Origin: an uncultured Propionivibrio sp.
Lineage (GTDB): Bacteria; Pseudomonadota; Gammaproteobacteria; Burkholderiales; Rhodocyclaceae
DNA length: 64,000 nucleotides
Assembly: GCF_963666255.1 (NCBI RefSeq)
Contig: NZ_OY762656.1
Coordinates: 992,001 to 1,056,000 of the forward strand
Direction of reading: 5' to 3'
The notes under the pieces were generated by a model. The model was given only the letters and a program-made list of their open reading frames with translations, was not told where the DNA came from and searched no databases. The position numbers and the translations under genes were made by a program. Of the stretch, positions 43,901 to 53,081 are shown one piece after another. Positions within the stretch are counted from its first letter, which is position 1. Each line of letters opens with the position of its first letter.

Positions 43901-44295
43901 GCAAGCGTAAACCTTATGTCCGGTCGATGGATGGGTGGTGGAAGAAGAACCCGTTCTTTGTCGAATATGTGATCCATGAGAGCACCGCGCTGTTCGTGCT
44001 GGCCTATGCGGTGACCTTGCTGGTCGGTCTGATCCGCCTGGGTCAGGGTGAGGCGGCTTGGAACGGCTGGCTGGCTGCGCTGCAAAGCCCGGTGGCCCTG
44101 GTGTTCCATCTGGCCTTGCTGGTGGCGATCGCCTATCACGCTTACACGTGGTTCAAGATCATGCCGATCACCCTGCCGCCGATCCGGGTTGGCGGCGAGA
44201 AACTGTCGCCCTGCGCGATCATCACCGGCGGTCTGGTTGCTGCCGCGGTCGCCAGTCTCGGACTCATCGTTCTGGTTTGGAGGATTGCCGCATGA
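43897..44295 (+). CDS. frdC: Fumarate reductase membrane anchor subunit C
   Basis: A 132-residue membrane protein (E. coli FrdC has 131) starting at a GTG whose GTGA overlaps the frdB stop. The start [20 protein letters not shown] closely follows E. coli FrdC (KRKPYVRPM), with three transmembrane helices behind it. With FrdD it anchors the complex and binds quinone without haem. The longer upstream frame lies inside frdB and is rejected. Confidence 0.94.
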   Translation: MSKRKPYVRSMDGWWKKNPFFVEYVIHESTALFVLAYAVTLLVGLIRLGQGEAAWNGWLAALQSPVALVFHLALLVAIAYHAYTWFKIMPITLPPIRVGGEKLSPCAIITGGLVAAAVASLGLIVLVWRIAA

Positions 44296-44657
44296 AAACT
44301 CGTAAGCGTTCGAATGCCCCTATTTTCTGGGGCCTCTTTGGGGCGGGCGGCATGCTGTCGGCGTTGTTCGGGCCGGCACTGGTGTTCATCACCGGTCTCG
44401 CCGTTCCGCTCGGCCTGCTGTTGCCGCAAGGGACGATGAGCTATCCGAAGATGCTTGCCTTCGCCCAGAACTTCATCGGCAAGGGCTTCATCTTCGCCGT
44501 CATCGCGCTGTTCATGTGGCATGCCGTGCATCGGATCTACCATTCGCTGCATGAATTCGGCATCCACGCCGGCATGGGCGCCAAGCTCCTGTGCTACGGA
44601 TCGGCGTTTGTCGGTACCGTGATTTCGGCCGTCGTGCTGCTGGGCGTCGGTTTCTGA
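44292..44657 (+). CDS. frdD: Fumarate reductase membrane anchor subunit D
   Basis: A 121-residue membrane protein with three helices, starting [20 protein letters not shown] as FrdD does, and HAVHRIYHSLHEFGIHAG near residue 80 in the quinone-side loop. It overlaps frdC by 4 bp. Completes the frdABCD set, which suggests anaerobic respiration or a succinate/propionate-forming route. Confidence 0.94.
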   Translation: MKTRKRSNAPIFWGLFGAGGMLSALFGPALVFITGLAVPLGLLLPQGTMSYPKMLAFAQNFIGKGFIFAVIALFMWHAVHRIYHSLHEFGIHAGMGAKLLCYGSAFVGTVISAVVLLGVGF

Positions 44658-44681
44658 TCTGAGATCTTCTCTGGTTCAGCC

Positions 44682-44710
44682 AACGGGCGCGTGAGCGCCC
44701 GTTTCCTTTT
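44682..44710 (+). terminator. Intrinsic terminator of frdABCD
   Basis: AACGGGCGC and GCGCCCGTT form a 9 bp stem with a GTGA loop, followed by TCCTTTT. Confidence 0.85.
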
Positions 44711-44727
44711 TGGTGGCTAAAAGACTT

Positions 44728-44756
44728 TTGTACGTCCGAAACAACATTTGTATAGA
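44728..44756 (+). promoter_or_regulatory. Candidate promoter of the SorC-type regulator with repeated TTTGTA elements
   Basis: TTGTAC (44728-44733) and TATAGA (44751-44756) are 17 bp apart. TTTGTA occurs twice, 20 bp apart (44727 and 44747), one copy overlapping each promoter element, so it may be an autoregulatory operator. CATTTGTAT (44745-44753) recurs as its complement in the pfp-tal promoter region. Confidence 0.45.
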
Positions 44757-44802
44757 ATAGCGTTTTGGATCCGGTAGCTATCAGTGTCTGCCGGGTTGGT
44801 CA

Positions 44803-45807
44803 TTGTCTGATTCGATTGCGTTGGCGCCGAGAGAAATGCCGAAGAACCGTGATGAGCCCGTCATCCAGAGCGGCGAGCAGCTACGTGCTCGTATTGCCTG
44901 GTATTACTATGTGGCCGGCTTGACCCAGCAGGAGATTTCCGACCGTCTCGGAATTGCCCGCGCACGGGTGAACAAGATCGCCGGACAGTTGCGCGAGGAC
45001 GGCTCGGTGGTCGTCGATATCCGCTTGCCGCTGGCGGGGTGTGTGCAGCTCGAGGAGCAGTTGCGCGAGTTGTACGGGCTCAAATGCGTGTCCGTCGTGC
45101 CGTCGGTGGATGACGACGAGCAGCAGCGCCGGATGATTGGTGACGCAGGCGGCGTGATGCTGGACTCGCTCATCGAGGATGAGCAGTGCTTTGCCGTTGG
45201 CTGGGGGCGAACACTGAGTGCGAGCATCAAGCGCTTGCGGTCGCGGACGCTCAAGGGCAGCGCGGTGGTATCGCTGATGGGCGGGCTGATGCGCGCGTCC
45301 GAAACGAATTCCTTTGATGTGTCGACCGAACTCGCCAGAACCTTGGGTTCGGAGTGCTATTTCGTGACGGCACCGGTGTACTGTCCGAGCATCGAGAGCC
45401 GGGAGATCCTGTTGACGCACAGCGGCGTCAACGAGGTCATGGCGCGTGCGCGGAAGTCCAACCTGGCCATCGTGTCCTGCGGCGACCTGACGCCGGGGAC
45501 GAAGATGACCTCACTGAGTTCGATCGGGAGCGTGCGCGACCGCCTGCCGGAGTTGAAGCGGCTCGGCGCCATCGGCGAGATCCTCGGCACCTTCCTCGAT
45601 GCCAACGGCCGACCGGTCGATCACATGCTCAACCAGTGCGTGATTGCGCTGCCGCCCCAGGATCTCAAGTCGATTCCGCATAGTATCCTGATCTCCGGCG
45701 GCGCTTACAAGGCGAACATCATCCAGGCGATTCTTACGGCCGGGTACGTGAACTGCCTGGTCACCGACGAGGCCGTGGCGCAGCGGCTGGTGGCGCAGCG
45801 CAAGTAA
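44803..45807 (+). CDS. SorC/DeoR-type sugar-responsive transcription regulator
   Basis: A 334-residue regulator. The N-terminal helix-turn-helix is LTQQEISDRLGIARARVNKI (about residues 40-60); the C-terminal region is the SorC phosphosugar-binding domain (AVGWGRTLSASI, SLMGGLM, GDLTPGTKM, HMLNQCVIALPPQDLKS, ILISGGAYKANII). The reading starts at a TTG; an ATG 11 codons later is a reasonable alternative. SorC-family effectors are usually sugar phosphates. Possible targets nearby are its own gene and the pfp-tal region, which share CATTTGTAT (inference). Confidence 0.88.
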   Translation: MSDSIALAPREMPKNRDEPVIQSGEQLRARIAWYYYVAGLTQQEISDRLGIARARVNKIAGQLREDGSVVVDIRLPLAGCVQLEEQLRELYGLKCVSVVPSVDDDEQQRRMIGDAGGVMLDSLIEDEQCFAVGWGRTLSASIKRLRSRTLKGSAVVSLMGGLMRASETNSFDVSTELARTLGSECYFVTAPVYCPSIESREILLTHSGVNEVMARARKSNLAIVSCGDLTPGTKMTSLSSIGSVRDRLPELKRLGAIGEILGTFLDANGRPVDHMLNQCVIALPPQDLKSIPHSILISGGAYKANIIQAILTAGYVNCLVTDEAVAQRLVAQRK

Positions 45808-45849
45808 GCAGCCACTATCGGCGTGGTTAGGCCCGAATGGGCCGGAGGC

Positions 45850-46551
45850 TCAGATGGCGTCCTTGACGCGGTCCCAGGTCCGCGTCAGATGGTCGACGAG
45901 CGCGGCTGAGAGCCTCGGACCGTCGCGCGCTTCAAGTGCTGCGATCATTTCTTCGTGATCGGCGACGGCACCCGACCAGGTGTCGTCATTCTGGTCACCG
46001 AGATAGCGAATCCGCCGCATTTTCGATTGCAGCATCTCGTGCATCATGGCCAGCGAGGCGTTGCCGGTGAGCGCGATCAGCGCCGTGTGGATCTGCTGGT
46101 TCTTCTTGAAGTATTGAAGGCGATCGCCGGAACGGTAGAACGCCAGCATCTGATCGTGCAGCTTCCGGATTTCGCCGATCTGCGCGTCGCTGGCGTTCCT
46201 GCAGGTCAGTGATCCCGCCAGTTCTTCCAGTGCGCTGAGCACCGCCAGCATGTCGCGGACGTCTTTTCCCGTGAGTACGCAGACCATGGCCCCCCGCCCG
46301 GGCACGAGCTCGACCAGCCCTTCCATGGCCAGCACCTTGAGTGCTTCGCGTAGCGGTGTGCGCGAAACGCCGAGTTGCTGACCGAGCTGCCCTTCGTTGA
46401 TACGGGTTCCAGGCAACAGCACGCCCTCGATGATCATGTCCCGTAGCCGGGAGACGACGACGCTATGCAAGGTCGGCCGGTCGATCGGGGTGATGGTGGC
46501 GTCGGTCAGCTCGGAATCAAGGCTCGGAATGGCGGCGTCTTGAGTGCTCAT
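45850..46551 (-). CDS. GntR-family transcription regulator, FCD (FadR) subfamily
   Basis: A 233-residue regulator with an N-terminal winged helix (LRDMIIEGVLLPGTRINEGQ, then QLGVSRTPLREALKVLAMEG) and an all-helical FCD ligand domain (HDQMLAFYRSGD, IHTALIALTGN, ADHEEMIAALEARDG). FCD regulators commonly bind carboxylic acids. It is divergent from the pdxA2-tctCBA operon, with a perfect 16 bp palindrome between them, so it is probably the local regulator. An ATG 35 codons upstream would read through that palindrome and is rejected. Confidence 0.92.
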   Translation of the reverse strand: MSTQDAAIPSLDSELTDATITPIDRPTLHSVVVSRLRDMIIEGVLLPGTRINEGQLGQQLGVSRTPLREALKVLAMEGLVELVPGRGAMVCVLTGKDVRDMLAVLSALEELAGSLTCRNASDAQIGEIRKLHDQMLAFYRSGDRLQYFKKNQQIHTALIALTGNASLAMMHEMLQSKMRRIRYLGDQNDDTWSGAVADHEEMIAALEARDGPRLSAALVDHLTRTWDRVKDAI

Positions 46552-46636
46552 GCGAATTTCCTGCAAGGGTTGGTACGTTTCGATGGGGGCGAACGATACC
46601 ACGGACGTCGAAAAAATTTCTGCCTGAACATGTTGC

Positions 46637-46652
46637 ATTCTGAATTCAGAAT
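46637..46652. promoter_or_regulatory. Perfect palindrome, probable GntR operator
   Basis: ATTCTGAATTCAGAAT is a perfect 16 bp palindrome in the 173 bp gap between the GntR-type gene and pdxA2. Length and symmetry fit a dimeric winged-helix repressor. Confidence 0.6.
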
Positions 46653-46710
46653 ACATGATAATGAATCAAACATCAAAGCGTTTGGATGTGGATCGACCCG
46701 AGTTCACCCC

Positions 46711-46717
46711 AAGGAGG
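46711..46717 (+). promoter_or_regulatory. Ribosome binding site fixing the pdxA2 GTG start
   Basis: AAGGAGG lies 7 bp before GTG at 46725, whereas the in-frame ATG at 46686 has no such signal and would place the site inside the gene. Confidence 0.7.
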
Positions 46718-46724
46718 CTCTACC

Positions 46725-47741
46725 GTGAATCTTTCACTCCCCACCATTGCCCTTGCCATGGGCGATCCCGCCGGCATCAGTCCGGAACTGACAGCCAGGT
46801 TGCTGGCGAACGACGAGGTCCGGGCGGCGGCCCGGATCGTCGTTTTTGGCGATCAGCGCATCCTGGCCGAGGGCGCACGTGTCGCCGGCGTCTCGCCGGA
46901 CATTTCCGTGGTGGGGCCGGATGCGTCCTATGACGCGTCGCAACGCCCGGTGCTGATTGATCTCGGCCATCTGGCGCTCGAGACCGTGAAACGCGGCGAG
47001 GCAACACCGGAGGGCGGTGCCTTCGCCCTCGAAAACTTCCGTCGTGCGCTGCTCATGGCCAAGGAAGGCAAGGCCGATGCGGTGTGTTTTACGCCGTTCA
47101 ACAAAAAGGCCATGCGTTACGTCTATCCCAAATACGACGACGAAATCCGCTATGCCGCGGAAATAACGGGCTTCACCGGCGCCGCGCGCGAGTTCAACGT
47201 GCTCGACGCGCTATGGAACTGTCGGGTGACGTCGCATATCCCGCTGTCGCAGGTCGCGTCCTCGCTGACAGCCGAAGGCATCGTCGCCGAACTCGATCTT
47301 GCCGACCGGTGCATGCGCGAATCCGGGCTGAAGAACCCCCGCATCGCGGTGGCCGGATTGAACCCGCATGCCGGCGATGGCGGCAACTTCGGGCGCGAGG
47401 AAATCGACATCATCGAACCAGCGGTGAAACTGGCGGTGAGCAAGGGCTACAATGCCTCGGGTCCGTATCCGGCCGATACGGTGTATGTGCGGGCGAGAAA
47501 CGGGGAGTTCGACGGCGTACTCACCATGTATCACGATCAGGGCCAGATCGCCATGAAGCTGATGGGTTTCGACCGCGGCGTGACGATGATGGGCGGTTTC
47601 CCCTTCCCGATCTGCACGCCGGCACATGGCACCGCTTACGACATCGCCGGGCGCGGCATCGCCAATCTTGGCGCCAGCAAGGCGGCGCTCCTGCTGGCGG
47701 CGCGCATGGCCGCGAGAAACCTGGCGGCAAAGAACACATAA
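46725..47741 (+). CDS. PdxA-family 4-phospho-hydroxythreonine dehydrogenase-like enzyme (catabolic PdxA2 type)
   Basis: A 338-residue NAD-dependent dehydrogenase/decarboxylase. Metal-ligand histidines are in TSHIPLSQV, GLNPHAGDGG and PICTPAHGTAYD; ALAMGDPAGISPEL opens the protein. PdxA makes pyridoxal phosphate precursor, but paralogues (PdxA2) oxidise phosphorylated four-carbon acids such as threonate/erythronate phosphate in catabolism. Position behind a GntR regulator and before a tripartite carboxylate transporter favours the catabolic role. No kinase partner is present beside it. The start is a GTG with a strong ribosome binding site. Confidence 0.85.
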   Translation: MNLSLPTIALAMGDPAGISPELTARLLANDEVRAAARIVVFGDQRILAEGARVAGVSPDISVVGPDASYDASQRPVLIDLGHLALETVKRGEATPEGGAFALENFRRALLMAKEGKADAVCFTPFNKKAMRYVYPKYDDEIRYAAEITGFTGAAREFNVLDALWNCRVTSHIPLSQVASSLTAEGIVAELDLADRCMRESGLKNPRIAVAGLNPHAGDGGNFGREEIDIIEPAVKLAVSKGYNASGPYPADTVYVRARNGEFDGVLTMYHDQGQIAMKLMGFDRGVTMMGGFPFPICTPAHGTAYDIAGRGIANLGASKAALLLAARMAARNLAAKNT

Positions 47742-47816
47742 CAAGAACGAGTTACAACAGGGGTTGCATAAACGTTGTTTTCATCACGTTTCAATTCGCA
47801 TACGAGGAGTCAAACA

Positions 47817-48806
47817 ATGTTAAAAACAGGAGTGATCGCCGCGCTGCTGGCCACTGCGTTTTGCGCCGCCGGCGCACATGCCGCATGGACCCCGGACAAG
47901 CCCGTCGAATTCGTTGTCACCAGCGGTGCCGGAGGGGGTACCGACATTTTCACCCGGACGATTCAGTCGATCATCGTCAAAAACAAGTTGATGGACGCGC
48001 CGATCGTCGTCGTCAACAAGGGCGGTGGCGCTGGCAGTGAAGGCTACGTCTATGGTGCGAGCGAACAGACGAACCCGTACCGCGTGACTTTCGGCACTAA
48101 TAACGAGTATCTGCTGCCTCTGGTGGCCAAGATGGGATACGCGACCGAGAGTTTCACGCCGGTTGCTGCGATGGCGCTCGACGAATTTCTGATCTGGGTG
48201 AATTCCAAGTCGTCGTTCAAGGATGCGAAGAGCTTCATCGATGCGGCCAAGAAGGGTGACGGCCTGCGCATGGGCGGGTCGCAGTCTAAGGATACCGACC
48301 AGACGCTGGTCAGCATCATCAGCGATGCAACCGGCGCCAAGTTCAACTACATCCCCTTCAAGAGTGGTGGCGAGGCGGCGATCCAGTTGGCAGGTGGGCA
48401 CATCGACGCGAACGTGAATAACCCGAACGAGAATCTCGGTCAGTGGAAGGCCAACATGGTCCGTCCGCTCTGTGTCTTCAGTCCGAAGCGCATGATACAA
48501 GGTCCGAAGGTAACCAAGGAGATGGGCTGGTCGGACATCCCGACTTGCAAGGAGAGCGGCATTCCGGTCGAGACCTACCAGATGCCGCGTACGATCTGGC
48601 TGGCTGCCGGCGTAGCCCCGGATGTGGTCGCGTTCTATTCGAGCGTCATGGACAAGGTGCGCCAGACGCCGGAATGGAAAGCCTACATCGAAAAGACGTC
48701 CCAGACCGAAACCTTTATGGCGGGTGAGGATCTGCGCAAGTACATCACGCAGGACACGGCCCGCGCGTATGGCGTGTTCAAGCGCGAAGGCTGGCTGGCG
48801 AAGTAA
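47817..48806 (+). CDS. tctC: Tripartite tricarboxylate transporter substrate-binding protein, TctC family
   Basis: A 329-residue periplasmic protein with a signal peptide ending near AGAHAAW (residue 22). Features are PVEFVVTSGAGGGTDIFTR at the mature start, PIVVVNKGGGAGSEGY and GGEAAIQLAGGHIDANVNN. It captures a carboxylate for the TctAB permease; the ligand is unknown, perhaps the acid processed by the PdxA-type enzyme. GAGGAGT precedes the ATG. A strong hairpin follows the stop. Confidence 0.92.
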   Translation: MLKTGVIAALLATAFCAAGAHAAWTPDKPVEFVVTSGAGGGTDIFTRTIQSIIVKNKLMDAPIVVVNKGGGAGSEGYVYGASEQTNPYRVTFGTNNEYLLPLVAKMGYATESFTPVAAMALDEFLIWVNSKSSFKDAKSFIDAAKKGDGLRMGGSQSKDTDQTLVSIISDATGAKFNYIPFKSGGEAAIQLAGGHIDANVNNPNENLGQWKANMVRPLCVFSPKRMIQGPKVTKEMGWSDIPTCKESGIPVETYQMPRTIWLAAGVAPDVVAFYSSVMDKVRQTPEWKAYIEKTSQTETFMAGEDLRKYITQDTARAYGVFKREGWLAK

Positions 48807-48823
48807 TCTTCCGGGAACGCCGG

Positions 48824-48846
48824 GGAGCGGCGCCATGCGCCGCTCC
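48824..48846. other. Intercistronic hairpin between tctC and tctB
   Basis: GGAGCGGCGC and GCGCCGCTCC form a perfect 10 bp stem with a CAT loop and no T-run. Placement right after the binding-protein gene parallels the dctP-dctQ hairpin. Confidence 0.65.
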
Positions 48847-48872
48847 AATTGAAACACTCAAGGAGTTGGACT

Positions 48873-49373
48873 ATGCGAACGACGTCCGGGGTGCTGTTAT
48901 CCCGTTTCGCCATGGAAATCGCGACCGCGCTGGTGACCGCGTTGATCGGCGCCATCGTCTGTTTCGGATCGCTGGAGTTCGGTACCGGCTGGGGCGATGC
49001 CGGTCCCCAGCCGGGCTATTTCCCGTTCTACGTCGGCTTGATCCTGATCTTCGCCAGCGGCGTCAATCTGGCGGTGGCGCTCGTTCATCACCGCGAGCGG
49101 CTGGAAGCCTTCCTGACGACCGAACAAGCGCACCGTGTCGCCGCCTTCTTCGGCCCCATGTTCCTGTTCGTGCTGGTGTCCTCATTCCTCGGGGTCTATG
49201 TCGGCATGATCTTGTACTTGTTCTGCGTAATGGTGTTCCAGGGGCACTATTCCGTCCCCAAGGCACTGGCCGTGGCGTTGACCGCTGCGGTCGCCAACTA
49301 TTTCCTCTTCGAAGTGTGGTTCCAGGTTCCCTTGCTCAAGGGGCCGCTCGAAGCGATGCTCGGCATTCACTGA
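48873..49373 (+). CDS. tctB: Tripartite tricarboxylate transporter small permease, TctB family
   Basis: A 166-residue inner-membrane protein with four hydrophobic segments. GPQPGYFPFYVGLIL near residue 45 is the TctB signature. AAGGAG lies 9 bp before the ATG at 48873; an in-frame ATG eight codons upstream precedes that site and is rejected. It works with TctA and TctC. Confidence 0.9.
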   Translation: MRTTSGVLLSRFAMEIATALVTALIGAIVCFGSLEFGTGWGDAGPQPGYFPFYVGLILIFASGVNLAVALVHHRERLEAFLTTEQAHRVAAFFGPMFLFVLVSSFLGVYVGMILYLFCVMVFQGHYSVPKALAVALTAAVANYFLFEVWFQVPLLKGPLEAMLGIH

Positions 49374-49430
49374 GAGCACTGATCCGCAACACAAGGCGCA
49401 CACCGCAAAAATCATTCTGGGGAGCTTGCG

Positions 49431-50930
49431 TTGGACAATTTCAGTAACTTGCTGGACGGCTTTTCGATTGCGTTTTCGCTCTTCCATCTGGCGCTGATGG
49501 CTGTCGGCGTCCTGCTGGGTATATTGGTCGGCGTGTTGCCCGGGCTCGGCGCGCCAAACGGCGTCTCCCTGCTGTTGCCACTGACCTTCACGATGGACCC
49601 CGTCTCGGCGATCATCCTGCTCACCAGCATGTACTGGGGCGCCCTGTTCGGCGGGTCGACGACCTCGATTCTCTTCAACATTCCGGGCGAGCCTTCGTCG
49701 GTGGCGACGACCTTCGACGGTTATCCGATGGCGCAGCAGGGCCATGCGACACACGCCCTGACGCTGGCCTTCATGTCAGCGGGGACCGGTGCCATGTTCG
49801 GCGTCGTCGTCATCACCTTGCTGTCGGGCTGGGTCACCGAGTTTGCCTTGCAGTTCAGTTCGCCCGAATACTTCGCCGTCTTTCTGCTGACTTTCGCCAG
49901 CTTCATCGGCATGGGCAGCGGTTCGGCCTGGAAGGCGGTCGTTTCGATGATGCTCGGCTTCGCTTGCGCGACGGTCGGCATGGACGGTATTTCCGGCAAC
50001 ATGCGTCTGACCTTCGGATTCTCGGAACTGGTCAAGGGCATCAGTTTTCTGGTGGCGGTCATCGGCCTTTTCGGTCTTGGCGAACTCATGCAGACGATGG
50101 AGGAGGGCCTGCGCTTCGACGGTATCCATGCGCGAATCCGCATCCGGGACGTGTTCAAGGCCGTTGCCTCAATGCCGGGTCATTGGCTGACGCTGCTGCG
50201 CAGTGCCGTCATCGGTTGCTGGATGGGTATCACGCCGGGGGGGCCAACAGCTGCATCGTTCATGAGCTATGGTCTGGCCAAGCGGTTTTCGCGCAGCAAG
50301 GACAATTTCGGCAAGGGCGAGCCGGCCGGTGTGGTCGCGCCGGAGACCGCCGATCACTCGGCCGGAACCTGCGCCATCCTGCCGATGCTGGCGCTTGGCG
50401 TGCCGGGGTCGGCGACGGCGGCGGTGATGATGGGCGGTCTGATGATCTGGGGTCTCACGCCGGGGCCGATGCTGTTCATCGAGCGGCCGGACTTCGTCTG
50501 GGGCACCATCGCCAGCATGTACCTGGGCAATGTCATGGCCGTCGTGCTGGTACTGGCGACCGTACCGATGTTTGCCGCCATCCTGCGTATCCCGTTTTCG
50601 ATTATCGGCCCGATGATCGTCGTGGTCTGCTTCATCGGCGCCTACACGATCAGCGGCTCGCGTCTCGACCTGTGGCTGGCTTTGCCGTTTGGCGTGCTGG
50701 GCTACGTCTTCAAGAAGCTCGGCTACCCGATTGCGCCGATGGTATTGGCCATGGTGCTGGGGGACAAGGCGGAGGACGCCTTCCGACAGTCGATGATGAT
50801 GTCCAAGGGCTCGCTCAGCATCTTCTGGACCAATTCGCCGCTGGTGGCGACGATCATGGTGCTGGCGATATTGCTGCTGTCCTGGCCGCTGGTCGGCGCC
50901 GTGCTGAAGCGCTTCCGCAAGACGGCTTGA
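49431..50930 (+). CDS. tctA: Tripartite tricarboxylate transporter large permease, TctA family
   Basis: A 499-residue membrane protein with about eleven to twelve helices. Signatures are VGVLPGLGAPNGVSLLLPL, YWGALFGGSTTSILFNIPGE, MGITPGGPTAASFMSY and LALGVPGSATAAVMMGGL. The reading starts at a TTG behind GGGGAGCTTGCG; the family N-terminus fits this start. It is the main transport subunit; the operon ends just behind it at a bidirectional terminator. Confidence 0.93.
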   Translation: MDNFSNLLDGFSIAFSLFHLALMAVGVLLGILVGVLPGLGAPNGVSLLLPLTFTMDPVSAIILLTSMYWGALFGGSTTSILFNIPGEPSSVATTFDGYPMAQQGHATHALTLAFMSAGTGAMFGVVVITLLSGWVTEFALQFSSPEYFAVFLLTFASFIGMGSGSAWKAVVSMMLGFACATVGMDGISGNMRLTFGFSELVKGISFLVAVIGLFGLGELMQTMEEGLRFDGIHARIRIRDVFKAVASMPGHWLTLLRSAVIGCWMGITPGGPTAASFMSYGLAKRFSRSKDNFGKGEPAGVVAPETADHSAGTCAILPMLALGVPGSATAAVMMGGLMIWGLTPGPMLFIERPDFVWGTIASMYLGNVMAVVLVLATVPMFAAILRIPFSIIGPMIVVVCFIGAYTISGSRLDLWLALPFGVLGYVFKKLGYPIAPMVLAMVLGDKAEDAFRQSMMMSKGSLSIFWTNSPLVATIMVLAILLLSWPLVGAVLKRFRKTA

Positions 50931-50947
50931 CGGTTTTTAGCTGCAAT

Positions 50948-50978
50948 AAAAAGGCCCTCGCCGCGGCGAGGGCCTTTT
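50948..50978. terminator. Bidirectional intrinsic terminator between tctA and tkt
   Basis: AAAGGCCCTCGCC and GGCGAGGGCCTTT form a perfect 13 bp stem with short centre; runs of A and T on both sides let it act for the plus-strand tct operon and the minus-strand tkt gene. Confidence 0.9.
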
Positions 50979-50996
50979 ACTTTAGGGCAGGCGGTC

Positions 50997-53000
50997 TTAT
51001 TTTTTCAGGACGCCGGTAACCGCTTCTTCCACCTTGGCTGCGGTGATGCCGAGGTATTCGAAGACCTGCGCGGCCGGGCCGCACTCGCCAAAGCGGTCGA
51101 TGCCGACGACGGCGCCGTCAAGACCGACATAGCGATACCAGCCGGTCGTCGAACCAGCTTCAACGGCGACACGCGGGATGCCACGCGGCAACACGCTGTC
51201 GCGGTAGGCGGCGTCCTGCTGTTCGAAGACGAAATTCGACGGCATCGAGACGACGCGGACCGGGATGCCCTTGTCGGCAAGCGCCTGCTGCGCAGCGATG
51301 GCCAGCGACACTTCCGAACCGGTGGCGATAATGACCGCCTTCGGTGCGCCGGCGCAGTCCTTGAGCACGTAGCCACCCTTGCGGACGGCGGCGATCTGGC
51401 CGGCGTCGCGCGCGTTGTGCGCGAGATTCTGGCGGGTAAGGATCAGCGCCGTCGGGGTCTGGCGGTGTTCGACCGCGATCTGCCATGCGACGAAGGCTTC
51501 GACGCTGTCGCAGGGACGCCAGACGTCGAGATTCGGGATCATGCGCAGGGTCGCCGTCTGCTCGATCGGTTGGTGCGTCGGGCCGTCTTCGCCGACACCG
51601 ACCGAGTCGTGCGTGAACACGTAGATCGGGTTGATCTTCATCAGCGCCGCCATGCGGATGGCGTTGCGGGCGTATTCCGAGAACATCAGGAAGGTACCGC
51701 CGAAGGGACGGAAACCGCCATGCAGGCAAAGACCGTTCATGATCGCAGCCATGCCGAATTCACGCACGCCGTAGTGCAGGTAGTTGCCGCCCTGGGCGAT
51801 GGTTTCCGGCTTGATTTCGCGGCAGCCCTTCCACATCGTCAGGTTCGACGGCGCGAGGTCGGCCGAGCCGCCGACGAATTCCGGCATCAGCGGGGCGAGC
51901 GCCTGGATGGCGTTTTGCGAGGACTTGCGCGTGGCGATGACTTCGCCCTTCTCGATGATGGCCTGCAGCGCCTCGGTCGCTTTGGCTGCGTAATCGGCAG
52001 CGAGATTGCCGGCCATGCGGCGCTCGAACTCGGCGGCGAGTTCCGGATAGGCTTGGCGGTAAGCGGCGAACTTGGTTGCCCAGGCCGCCTGCCGTTGCGC
52101 ACCGGTGGAGCGGGCATCCCAGGCGGCGCGCACGTCGGCGGCGATTTCGAAGGGTTCGGCGGTGATGCCGAGTGCGGCACGGGTGGCGGCGACTTCGTCC
52201 TTGCCGAGCGGGGCGCCATGGACGTCGTGGGTGCCGGCCTTGTTCGGCGAGCCCTTGCCGATCACGGTCTTGCAGCAAATCAGCGTCGGCTTGTCGTTCT
52301 GCGCTTTGGCGGCCGCGATGGCGCGGTCAACGGCGTCGACGTCGTGGCCATCGACGTTGCGGATGACGTTCCAGCCGTAGGCTTCGAAGCGCTTCGGCGT
52401 GTCGTCGCCGAACCAGCCTTCGACGTGGCCGTCGATCGAGATGCCGTTGTCGTCATAGAGGGCGATCAGCTTGGACAGCTTCCAGACGCCCGCCAGCGAG
52501 CACACTTCATGCGAGATGCCTTCCATCAGGCAGCCGTCGCCGAGGAAGGTGTAGGTGTAGTGGTCGACGATGGCGTGACCGTCCTTGTTGAACTCGGCGG
52601 CGAGCAGTTTTTCTGCCAGCGCCATACCGACGGCATTGCTGACGCCCTGGCCGAGGGGGCCGGTGGTCGTTTCGACACCGGGGGTGTGGCCGACTTCGGG
52701 GTGGCCCGGCGTCTTGCTGTGCAGCTGGCGGAATTTCTTGAGTTCGTCGAGCGGGAGGTCGTAGCCGGTCAGGTGCAGCAGCGAGTAGATCAGCATCGAG
52801 CCGTGGCCGTTCGAGAGGACGAAACGGTCGCGGTCTGACCATTTGGGATCGATCGGGTTGTGCTTGAGGTGACGGTTCCACAGTGCGACGGCGATTTCGG
52901 CCATGCCCATCGGGGCGCCCGGGTGTCCGGAGTTGGCGGCCTGAACGCCGTCCATTGCCAGAATGCGGATCGCATTGGCCAGAGAAGTCGGTGTTGCCAT
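50997..53000 (-). CDS. tkt: Transketolase
   Basis: A 667-residue thiamine-diphosphate enzyme of the pentose phosphate and Calvin pathways. It has [19 protein letters not shown] near residue 20, the ThDP/Mg motif [13 protein letters not shown], the conserved catalytic segment [11 protein letters not shown], and TRQNL plus GSEVSLA in the C-terminal domain. The ATG at 53000 is preceded by AGGAGC at 8 bp; an ATG 12 codons upstream lies before that site. It follows the pfp gene by 81 bp on the same strand, so both may be co-expressed. Confidence 0.96.
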   Translation of the reverse strand: MATPTSLANAIRILAMDGVQAANSGHPGAPMGMAEIAVALWNRHLKHNPIDPKWSDRDRFVLSNGHGSMLIYSLLHLTGYDLPLDELKKFRQLHSKTPGHPEVGHTPGVETTTGPLGQGVSNAVGMALAEKLLAAEFNKDGHAIVDHYTYTFLGDGCLMEGISHEVCSLAGVWKLSKLIALYDDNGISIDGHVEGWFGDDTPKRFEAYGWNVIRNVDGHDVDAVDRAIAAAKAQNDKPTLICCKTVIGKGSPNKAGTHDVHGAPLGKDEVAATRAALGITAEPFEIAADVRAAWDARSTGAQRQAAWATKFAAYRQAYPELAAEFERRMAGNLAADYAAKATEALQAIIEKGEVIATRKSSQNAIQALAPLMPEFVGGSADLAPSNLTMWKGCREIKPETIAQGGNYLHYGVREFGMAAIMNGLCLHGGFRPFGGTFLMFSEYARNAIRMAALMKINPIYVFTHDSVGVGEDGPTHQPIEQTATLRMIPNLDVWRPCDSVEAFVAWQIAVEHRQTPTALILTRQNLAHNARDAGQIAAVRKGGYVLKDCAGAPKAVIIATGSEVSLAIAAQQALADKGIPVRVVSMPSNFVFEQQDAAYRDSVLPRGIPRVAVEAGSTTGWYRYVGLDGAVVGIDRFGECGPAAQVFEYLGITAAKVEEAVTGVLKK

Positions 53001-53081
53001 GAGAGTGCTCCTGAATTTATGAGTGGCAGTGCGCACAAGAAATCCGGCCGGGGCGGCTGCCCCGGCCGTATCGAGAGTATG

